27,502 nt of DNA from assembly GCA_045652445.1 (NCBI GenBank), contig JAZRUJ010000022.1, positions 1-27,502 on the forward strand, written 5' to 3'. The stretch comes from RGIG995 sp045652445 (GTDB lineage: Bacteria; Bacillota; Clostridia; Oscillospirales; UBA644). Below are positions 15,878 to 23,200 of the stretch, in pieces (position 1 is the first letter of the stretch; every line of letters begins with the position of its first letter). The position numbers and the translations under genes were made by a program. The notes beneath the pieces are model-generated. The model was not told the origin of the DNA. It saw only the letters and a list, made by a program, of their open reading frames with translations, and did not search any database.

Positions 15878-15907
15878 AAAAAATGTCCGCCCCCGAAGGA
15901 ACGGACA
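15878..15907 (-). terminator. Terminator of the egsA-nfo-aminopeptidase-GRAM operon
   Basis: On the minus strand TGTCCGTTCC pairs with GGGGCGGACA (two G-U pairs) around a TTCG tetraloop, followed by TTTTTT. The ten-pair stem starts eight bases after the last gene of the operon and ends just before the spoVA promoter. Confidence 0.88.
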
Positions 15908-15915
15908 AATTTTAT

Positions 15916-16425
15916 TTATTCTTTATGAAGATCGCCAATCGCGTTAAACCACGCCAACGCGTCGGATACGAAAAATACTTCCGACCCTCCCGAAAGAGTG
16001 GTAACCGTGATCTGATTTCGCTTGGGGTCCGTAATCTGAACCGATTCCACGTCAGCGACCGAGATGCGGCGGCATTCTTTTTTAGAATCAAAAAAGGAGA
16101 TGGTTTGACTTGTCAAAAACAACCAACCGCGGACAAATCCGTCGAACAACAGACGTTTTGCACCGTCCTCCAGAAGAATCTCTCCTTCAGACGACAGTTC
16201 TTTCCGGTAGGGATCGTAAGTTTTGGAACGAATCACGTCCCAAAGGAACAGAACTCCGGTAAAGAAAATCCCGGAAACAACCCCGCAAATTGCGGCAACC
16301 AAGAGAATTTTCAACGTTTGCGGAAAAACGGAATCCGGGGGTGTATTGACCAGGAAGAGAAGCATTCCCACCATCGCTCCGTAGGTAAATCCGGAAGAAA
16401 TAAGTTTTAAATAGCGTTTTTTCAA
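15916..16425 (-). CDS. Membrane protein with GRAM/PH-like domain
   Basis: Not a named family that I recognise. The 169 residues have two hydrophobic helices (GFTYGAMVGMLLFLVN and ILLVAAICGVVSGIFFTGVL) and then a soluble domain of about 95 residues. RLLFDGFVRGWLFLTSQTISFF, DVESVQITDPKRNQITVTT and FVSDALAWFNAIGDL follow the strand pattern of bacterial GRAM/PH-like domains that bind lipid or protein at membranes. The frame reaches a GTG at 16434, but that GTG is inside GAGGTG; the TTG at 16425 is eight bases after GAGG and was chosen. It is the last gene of its operon, 17 bases after the aminopeptidase. Role unknown; a link to membrane lipid is a guess from the G1P dehydrogenase in the same operon. 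Confidence 0.72.
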   Translation of the reverse strand: MKKRYLKLISSGFTYGAMVGMLLFLVNTPPDSVFPQTLKILLVAAICGVVSGIFFTGVLFLWDVIRSKTYDPYRKELSSEGEILLEDGAKRLLFDGFVRGWLFLTSQTISFFDSKKECRRISVADVESVQITDPKRNQITVTTLSGGSEVFFVSDALAWFNAIGDLHKE

Positions 16426-16442
16426 AACAAACACCTCAAATA

Positions 16443-17522
16443 TTACAGAATAATCAATTCTTTTTCACTTGCAGTAATGTTTCGGCAACCGTCATCCAAA
16501 ACGACAACCAAATCTTCGATCCGAACACCGCAATCATCCGGCAGGTAAATACCAGGCTCCACACTCATCACGGAATAAGCGGGAATAATACCTTCGGAAC
16601 GAATGGAAAAGTTGGGAGCCTCGTGAATCATCAGACCGACGCCGTGCCCCAACGAATGCCCGAATTCCGCACCGTAACCCTTTTCTGCAATCAAGTCCCG
16701 GGCAAGAGCATCAATTTCCACCCCGGTCATTCCGGCTTTCAGGTGATCCAATGCGTTTTTCTGGGCAGCAAGAACAATTTCATAAATTTCCCGTTGATGG
16801 TCGGAAACCGTCCCTACGGCAACAGTACGGGTCATATCGGAACAATATCCGTCATAAACCGATCCGAAATCCATGGTAATCAGATCACCGCTGCGAATAA
16901 TTCGAGACGAGGGAACGGCGTGAGGCTTCGAACCGTTTTCACCGGACGCGACAATGGTATCAAAAGAGGGTTTGTCCGCACCGGCACACTTCATAGCGTA
17001 TTCGATCTCCGTCGCAATCCGCTGTTCGGTTAGATCCCCACGCTTCCAACGGGATGCGATAAAATCACAAATATGAACAAACGCCTTGTCGGTAAAAGAC
17101 TGGGCGGTGACGATCTTTTCAATTTCCTCCGAAGATTTAATCATTCGAAGATCGGAAAGAACCTTTTCATCTCCCACCAATTCAAACCGATCGGAAAGAG
17201 CATCCGACAACGCCCGAAATTCCCGATAGGTTAAAAATTCATCTTCAAAATAAACGGTCTTAACACTTTGAGGAAGATCTTCGGACAACGTGGCGGCAAA
17301 GGATTTTTGCAAAAGCTGAACACCGTATCCGGGACGAATCTCGTTGTTTGCCATGGTAATATAGCGAAAATCGGTATAAAACACCTGCTTTTCCTCGCAA
17401 ACCAACACCATACCGTTAGAGGAGGTGATTCCCGTCAAATAACGGCGATTTTCCGGACGAAACGACACATAGGCAGAGCCTTCCGGCAATTTAGAAAGTA
17501 ATTTTTGAGCAAATTCGTTCAT
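16443..17522 (-). CDS. M24 family Xaa-Pro aminopeptidase/dipeptidase
   Basis: Cytosolic dinuclear-metal peptidase that removes residues before proline. The N-terminal creatinase-like domain (residues 1-120) includes YVSFRPENRRYLTGITSSNG. The pita-bread catalytic domain shows the five metal ligands in context: MDFGSVYDGYCSDMTRTV (two Asp), SLGHGVGLMIHE (His), SVEPGIY (Glu) and GVRIEDLVVV (Glu). GGAGGG six bases before the ATG at 17522 sets the start (359 residues, normal length). The upstream gene stops one base before this start. Whether it prefers peptides or dipeptides cannot be told from sequence alone. Confidence 0.92.
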   Translation of the reverse strand: MNEFAQKLLSKLPEGSAYVSFRPENRRYLTGITSSNGMVLVCEEKQVFYTDFRYITMANNEIRPGYGVQLLQKSFAATLSEDLPQSVKTVYFEDEFLTYREFRALSDALSDRFELVGDEKVLSDLRMIKSSEEIEKIVTAQSFTDKAFVHICDFIASRWKRGDLTEQRIATEIEYAMKCAGADKPSFDTIVASGENGSKPHAVPSSRIIRSGDLITMDFGSVYDGYCSDMTRTVAVGTVSDHQREIYEIVLAAQKNALDHLKAGMTGVEIDALARDLIAEKGYGAEFGHSLGHGVGLMIHEAPNFSIRSEGIIPAYSVMSVEPGIYLPDDCGVRIEDLVVVLDDGCRNITASEKELIIL

Positions 17523-17523
17523 C

Positions 17524-18378
17524 TTAACCCTCCAATGCGGCAAGATACATTTGTTTCATGGCAAGAGCATCCACATCCATGGTGCCATCCGATTCACAGA
17601 TTATATGGGCTTCTGATTTTTTCTGCACCAACAAATCCGCCAGAGGTTCAAAATCGGGACCGAACACCGTGTCTTCAAAGGTGAGATGTTTTTTCTCCCC
17701 ACCGGTTGTGTATTCAATCTTGGAAAAGTGGACGTGCATCCGGCGAGTACGGTCTTCTCCCAGTACATTTTCCATACGGTTCAGCACCGCAAGATAATCG
17801 TCCTTGGTACAAACACCACCCTGAGTACGAGCGTTCAGGTGTCCGAAATCCACGGTGGGAAGGAAGGAATCGTGAACTTTACAGAGTTCCAGAACCTCAT
17901 CCAAAGTTCCCAACTGATTGATTTTTCCCATGGTTTCCGGGCAGATGGAAATATGACCCAGCCCTTCATTCTTCAAAGCATCCACAGCTTTTTCCAAGGT
18001 TTGTTTTGCAAGCGCCAGGGCTTCTTCCCGACTGATCTTGGCACAACTTCCGCTATGAACTACGATCCGATCTCCGCCCATCCAATCGGCGGCACGGGCG
18101 GCTTTGAGAATGTAACCGATACTATTCTCCCGCTTTTCCGGTTCCACGGAAGAAAGGGAGATAAAATAGGGGGCATGAACCGAAAGGATCTTCCCTTTTG
18201 CACGGAAAGCGTCCCCCAATTTTCGAGCGGTTGCCTCTCCTATCGTGACGCCATTTCCGCATTGATATTCAAAAAGATCCAGCCCCATTTCTTCTAAAAA
18301 ATCGGGCAATTGCAAGGACTTTTTATATCCCCGATCAAAAAAACCCTGAGGGGTTCCTGCAGGACCAAACAGAACCAT
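17524..18378 (-). CDS. nfo: Endonuclease IV family TIM-barrel protein (AP endonuclease type 2)
   Basis: Likely cleaves DNA at abasic sites using a three-metal centre. The 284 residues form one TIM barrel with candidate zinc ligands in the expected order: SVHAPYF (His), IVVHSGS (His), ICPETMG (Glu), PTVDFGHLNAR (Asp and His), RMHVHFSKIEY (His), and IICESDGTMD (Glu near the C-terminus). These match endonuclease IV. However, FGPAGTPQGFFDRG at the N-terminus and the GEKKHLTFED insertion mark a clostridial subgroup that may not be strictly orthologous to E. coli Nfo. AAAGGAG lies about seven bases before the ATG at 18378. It is the second gene of the operon, 12 bases after egsA. Confidence 0.85.
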   Translation of the reverse strand: MVLFGPAGTPQGFFDRGYKKSLQLPDFLEEMGLDLFEYQCGNGVTIGEATARKLGDAFRAKGKILSVHAPYFISLSSVEPEKRENSIGYILKAARAADWMGGDRIVVHSGSCAKISREEALALAKQTLEKAVDALKNEGLGHISICPETMGKINQLGTLDEVLELCKVHDSFLPTVDFGHLNARTQGGVCTKDDYLAVLNRMENVLGEDRTRRMHVHFSKIEYTTGGEKKHLTFEDTVFGPDFEPLADLLVQKKSEAHIICESDGTMDVDALAMKQMYLAALEG

Positions 18379-18390
18379 AGAATAACTCCT

Positions 18391-19737
18391 TTATTTTACA
18401 GGAAATAATTTTGCACAGGTTTCTTCCAGAATGCCAAGATCCCACAAAAGACGGGTGATGGCGTACTTATCCCGGATATCCTTACCCACGATGGAAGCAT
18501 CGTAAACTTCCTTTGCAGTAAAACCGATTTCTTCCGCAGCCAAGGGGAATCCGGCGGCTTTCAGGGTTGCATAAACCTGATCATAGGAGGGCATTGCATT
18601 AATAACTTCCATAATCTTATCATAATTGGTAAGAATATGTTCCAGACGGGCAGCGTGTTTTTCCGGATTGTATTTGCCTTCTTTTTCTTCGTTCAAAATC
18701 ATACTGTCGGCACTCTTTCCGAGAACGGATATCAGATATTTTTTATATTCTTCGTAATCGAAGGACTGAACATACGCCAAAGCCTTTTCCCGGTTAGGAA
18801 CAACAGTTTTGATTTCTTCGAAAATCTTCAGAGCAAGAAGAGTTGCAACACCGCATTGAATTCCGTGAAGATCGGAGGTGGAATCAAATTCCAAGGCACG
18901 CATATCCCAAATATGAGAGAAATAGTGTTCAATTCCGGAAACGGGGCGAGAAATTCCCGCATAGTTAGCAGCAATTCCAGCAAGAACCATGCCTTCCATA
19001 ACAGCACGAACCGCTTCAGGATCCCGCTTCATGATGCCGTCGGCATTATCCGCACACTTCTTTAATGCGGCAGAGACCATATCGGCAACCATGGGACAAT
19101 AATATTCCCCATTAATAACTTGAGACAACTGCCATTCGCCGATACTGACATATTTTGCCGCCATATCGCCGATCCCAGCCTGAATCATACGCATGGGAGA
19201 GGCGGAAAGAACATCCAAATCACCCACGACAATTTCGGGGCATTTACTATTCAAAGAAACTTTCAAACCGTCCCGAATCATAGAAGAGGTCGCAGAAGAA
19301 TAACCGTCCATGGAGGGGGCGGTACCAACGATCATGTAGGGTTTCCCGGAAATGTTGGCAACAATTTTACCAATGTCATTCAAACAGCCGGTACCAACGG
19401 TGATGATCATATCACAGGTAGGATCAAAATACATCATCGCAGAACCAACAGAACGTTCATCGGGTTCAAAGCGTTCGCCGGGGAATTGATATTTGCCATA
19501 AGGAATTCCGGCTTCGTCCAAAATAGAAAGAACGGTCTTTCCTGCGGCAATATAGGTATTTTCATCAAAGTACACAAAAACTTTTTTTGCACCGTATTTT
19601 GCAATCAGATCAGGGATTTTTTTCAAAGCCCCAAAATCAATCAACACGTCTTTCACCTTTGCAAAATGAAATTTTCCGCATTCACAAGCAAAGCCATCTC
19701 CGGAAAGTAACGTTTCGATATTCGTTTCTACGGTCAT
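18391..19737 (-). CDS. egsA: sn-Glycerol-1-phosphate dehydrogenase (AraM/EgsA family)
   Basis: NAD(P)H-dependent enzyme that reduces dihydroxyacetone phosphate to sn-glycerol-1-phosphate, the backbone stereochemistry used in archaeal lipids. In B. subtilis AraM it feeds heptaprenylglyceryl phosphate synthesis. The iron-alcohol-dehydrogenase fold is shown by TVGTGCLNDIGKIVA (nucleotide site) and YMIVGTAPSMDGYSS, followed by the metal ligands in QAGIGDMAAKY (Asp), GIEHYFSHIWDM (His) and SDLHGIQCGVAT (His). All appear intact. At 448 residues it is longer than B. subtilis AraM (about 394), mostly through the middle and C-terminal helical regions. It starts at the ATG at 19737 with GAAGGAG upstream and heads the operon behind a perfect promoter. 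Confidence 0.92.
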   Translation of the reverse strand: MTVETNIETLLSGDGFACECGKFHFAKVKDVLIDFGALKKIPDLIAKYGAKKVFVYFDENTYIAAGKTVLSILDEAGIPYGKYQFPGERFEPDERSVGSAMMYFDPTCDMIITVGTGCLNDIGKIVANISGKPYMIVGTAPSMDGYSSATSSMIRDGLKVSLNSKCPEIVVGDLDVLSASPMRMIQAGIGDMAAKYVSIGEWQLSQVINGEYYCPMVADMVSAALKKCADNADGIMKRDPEAVRAVMEGMVLAGIAANYAGISRPVSGIEHYFSHIWDMRALEFDSTSDLHGIQCGVATLLALKIFEEIKTVVPNREKALAYVQSFDYEEYKKYLISVLGKSADSMILNEEKEGKYNPEKHAARLEHILTNYDKIMEVINAMPSYDQVYATLKAAGFPLAAEEIGFTAKEVYDASIVGKDIRDKYAITRLLWDLGILEETCAKLFPVK

Positions 19738-19779
19738 CTTTCAGCACTCCTTCGAGATGATTTCCCAATATACCTTATA

Positions 19780-19808
19780 ATTATAGCACATTTTTTAGGG
19801 AATGTCAA
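19780..19808 (-). promoter_or_regulatory. Consensus sigma-A promoter for egsA
   Basis: On the minus strand TTGACA (19808-19803) and TATAAT (19785-19780) are exactly 17 bases apart, about 45 bases before the egsA start. The spacer ends in GTGC, the same bases that precede the -10 of the tRNA-Gln promoter. Confidence 0.93.
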
Positions 19809-19810
19809 AC

Positions 19811-19846
19811 CCAAAAAGAAAAAGCAGACTGCTTTCGCAATCTGCT
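19811..19846 (-). terminator. Terminator of the tRNA-Gln transcript
   Basis: On the minus strand a ten-pair stem, AGCAGATTGC with GCAGTCTGCT (one G-U pair), closes a GAAA tetraloop and is followed by a T-rich run. It begins four bases after the tRNA 3' end and stops two bases before the egsA -35 box. Confidence 0.88.
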
Positions 19847-19850
19847 TTTC

Positions 19851-19926
19851 TGGCAGGGATAGCAGGACTCGAACCTACGAATGCCAGAGTCAAAGTCTGG
19901 TGCCTTACCGACTTGGCTATATCCCT
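19851..19926 (-). tRNA. tRNA-Gln (anticodon TTG)
   Basis: Minus-strand 76-base cloverleaf. The acceptor strands AGGGATA and TATCCCT pair fully, the discriminator base is G and the CCA end is encoded. The anticodon stem CCAGA/TCTGG encloses CTTTGAC, so the anticodon is TTG (reads CAA, and CAG by wobble). The T-arm has the GGTTCGAGTCC pattern. It is a single-gene unit with its own promoter and terminator. Confidence 0.97.
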
Positions 19927-19941
19927 AAATACATCTTGTAC

Positions 19942-19970
19942 ATTATAGCACGGTTGATAGGAATTGTCAA
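19942..19970 (-). promoter_or_regulatory. Consensus sigma-A promoter for tRNA-Gln
   Basis: On the minus strand TTGACA (19970-19965) and TATAAT (19947-19942) are separated by 17 bases, about 16 bases before the mature tRNA 5' end. Both boxes are perfect, as expected for a stable RNA. Confidence 0.94.
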
Positions 19971-20065
19971 GGGGGTTTACAAAAAGTTTCAAAAGAAAAA
20001 TAGGTGTTTTTTGGAATTGTAGGAAAAACAAAAACGGGGAAAAATGACCTTGCGAGGTGATAACA

Positions 20066-20257
20066 ATGAAAGATAAGTTTAACAAACATTATCCGGCAGA
20101 AGAGGCATTTTTAACCAATCCTATTCCATCGGCAACCGAAGCTACGGGGTGTGCTTTGCGAATCGAGAAAAGAGACGATAAAACCGTCAGTTTAAGTGCT
20201 CCATGTAAGGGGACAAAATTACCGGGAAAAAGCAAAGAATACGTTCCAAAAAATTAA
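20066..20257 (+). CDS. Small orphan protein of 63 residues
   Basis: I do not recognise this protein. GAGGTGAT lies seven bases before the ATG at 20066 and an overlapping GTG at 20057 sits in the ribosome site, so the ATG is chosen. The product is hydrophilic and lysine-rich, starts KDKFNKHYPAEEAFLTNPIP, has two cysteines (in TGCALRIE and SAPCKGTK) and no membrane segment or signal. It reads away from the tRNA-Gln promoter and ends at a shared terminator facing the large lipoprotein gene. I see no good promoter box in the roughly 95 bases between it and the tRNA promoter. The good ribosome site and terminator make a real gene likely, but its function is unknown. Confidence 0.65.
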   Translation: MKDKFNKHYPAEEAFLTNPIPSATEATGCALRIEKRDDKTVSLSAPCKGTKLPGKSKEYVPKN

Positions 20258-20296
20258 AAAACGGTGCCGAAGAAATCTTCGGCACCGAAATTTTTT
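20256..20296. terminator. Bidirectional terminator between the small protein and the lipoprotein gene
   Basis: CGGTGCCGAAG (20262-20272) pairs with CTTCGGCACCG (20277-20287) in a perfect 11-pair stem with a four-base loop. A T run follows at 20291-20296 on the plus strand, and an A run at 20256-20260 supplies the T run for the minus strand. It serves both convergent genes. Confidence 0.92.
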
Positions 20297-20298
20297 AA

Positions 20299-23200
20299 TT
20301 AGTTGTACCAATTATTACCGGCTTCCACGTTGACCTTCAAATCATCTCCGTGAGCAAAGTTCCATTTCTGGATTGCAAGAGAATCCCAAGCCTGAACCGT
20401 GAGAACCAAGGAACCGTTAACAGAACGGAGGGTGAGTGCCATATCGGTAGCGGCATTTACGATACCATACATACCGTCGCAAGCAACCACAGACCAGATC
20501 TGTTCGTCGGCATTGGAAACTTCTGCCTGAACCAAACCACCGTCGACGATGGTCAGCGCGTTACCGGACTGTTTGTTTACAATCAGGTAGCCACCCTTAG
20601 CAGGAACAAAGGTCCACATTTGAGAATCGGCGGGGAGCAGATCCCATTGGGTTACGTAGTAATCTGCACCGACCCATTCATTGACGTCAGCTGCAGTATA
20701 CCGTTTTGCACTGGAAAGAGAGTTATAGTTGTTCCAGTTAATCTTGGTGTTATAGTTACGCAGACGGAATGCCTGATCTTCTACCAAAGGATTGGAGTAG
20801 GTCATCTGATCAACCACGGTCAGATACATTCCGGACAGAGCATTCTGAATTCGAATCCGGGAAGGATCGTTTTCATCGGCAACGATGGTCCACTTGGATT
20901 GATCTTCAGAACGGGCTGCCTTCAGCGTCAGACGAGCACCGGCATTGGAGAAGTCTGCAGCACCGGCAATATACAGGGAATAGAAACCGGAAAGACCGTA
21001 GCCATTGACATAAAGCTGGCTATCTTCATAGGTCCAGTTCTGCCAACGCAGACCGCGATAGGTTGCCAGGGTCAATTCAGCTTCTGCGGGAACAGAGCCG
21101 TAGGCGTCTCTGGAAACAGGAGACAAATACAAGCCCTTGGAAACGCTCTTAATACGGAACGCATCGGCGACATTCACATCTCCGGCATTTTCCTTAATCC
21201 AATACTGGGATGCATTCCCCAGAGCTTCCTGAATATTCACAGATCCGTCAGAGAGAACCGACAGATAGGTGGAAGTGGAAGCACTATTGGTCAGAGCGAA
21301 GGAGTTATTGGAGAGATTAATGGTTTCTTCCGCATTAAGATTTGTTCCACTGTTGAGGACAGTTTTGCAGATTGCATCGGCGTCGTATCCCTTGCTTACG
21401 GGAACAATGCGGAACGAATAGGTGTAGTTTACACCGGGTTCGATGTACTTAGCATCGGTGTATTCCTGATCAAACAGGGAGTTTGCACCAACACCCTTTT
21501 GCTGACCGATAACACGGAGAATGGTATCTTTCTTCGCTGCTGCATTACCGGAAACAACATAGGCGGCGTTATTCCAGGGATAATCCTTGGAAACATTAAC
21601 TGCAAACAGATCCGTGTCGCTGGTAACCACGATACCGGAACCATCGGCACGTTCCAGAGCCATCCAACGAACTTCGGTCTTATCGCCGGAAGCGGTAGCG
21701 TAGAGATAATCGTTGCCCAACTGATCGACAATTGCAACGTCTTCATAGATTCCTACATGGTTATCCGCATTCTTATCACTATAAGATTCGCCGGGGCCCA
21801 TACCGAACCAACTCATGGTCTTAAATTCATCGGTCAAAGTCATGACAGAAGAAAGTTCCATGGGAACGGTAGCATTTACCGTGGGTTGATATTTCACGGA
21901 AACCTGGATTTCGCCATCGGAGTAAACGTCATAGACTACCGTATAATAAGTATCATAAGCGTATGCTCTCATAGTTTTGATAGGATAGGTAACCCATACA
22001 TAGTCCAATTCGATGCGATACTGATTATTGGAAACTTTAGTAATCTTATAATCGTTGGGCAGGGTCTTGGTTTCTCCATTGTTTTGAGAAAGAGTGGCCA
22101 GAACCTTGCGAGAAGCAGCAGACAAGGAAGTGGAGAGCAGTTCACTACCAGAAGAATTGCGGAGCAAGTTCGCAATCATAGAGGGAGTAGAAGAGCTGCC
22201 ATCAACAAAGATTTCCTTGCCTCCTACCACATACTTGGTAATCAAACCGGTGTCGGCATTTACAGCGAAGGTAACGTTACCGTTTGCCAACAAGATGACA
22301 GAAGAACCTTTATAAGAAGCGGGAACTTCGGGAAGTTCGTCCATATCCGTATCGGATTCTTCAGGCTCCTGATCTTGAGGAGCAGGTCCCATAATGGGTG
22401 CCTGAGTTTCTTCATCCAACCCAACTTCTACCGCATTACGGGCAGGATCGGGACGGAAAGGAATGTTAGAGTTTTCTTCCACATTCAGAGTGTAAACAAA
22501 CTGCGTTCCAGCAGGAATACCAGCGACGTCAACCTTAGAAGTCACCACGATGTATGCGGCATATTTAGCATCTGCGGCAGCACCGGTGGTATTGACAGGG
22601 AGGGTAACCAACTGATTCTTTGCACCTGCGGCAACATTGAGATTGTCCAACTTGCCTTCATCATAAACAACCCAACGCTGATTTTCCCACAGATTATGCT
22701 TTTCATAAACCGTCCAAGAAATGCTATACAGTTCGCTGAAGTTTACATTGGAGGGATTGGAGATATAAAGCTGACCCTTAGAGAAGGTGTAGTTGGTAAC
22801 ATACACTTCGGGAGCTTGGAACACAGACAGAGTCAGGGCGTCTCCGGTATGGCCCTGCACGGTGCCGTCCTTGGAAACAGTAGTTTCTTCCTTCAGGGAG
22901 AATTGTTTGGAGAAGACAGTAAGATCTTTACTATCCGTCCAAGAAGGAGCAGATTTATACTTCACAGTGAAGTTTACATAGAGGTTATCCTTGGAAACAT
23001 CGGTGCCGTAATCGATTGTAATGGTAGCGGTCTTCCCTGCTTCAACCTTCAAATCAGACAGCGTGCCGGATTTAATGACATTCTTACCATCGGTGACTTC
23101 GTAAGAAACCACATATGCGGCAGAAAGATCGGTAAAGGAGTTGCGGTTGACCACTTTGAAGGTGCCTTCTTTTGCATCTACAACAGAAATGGCAATGGGA

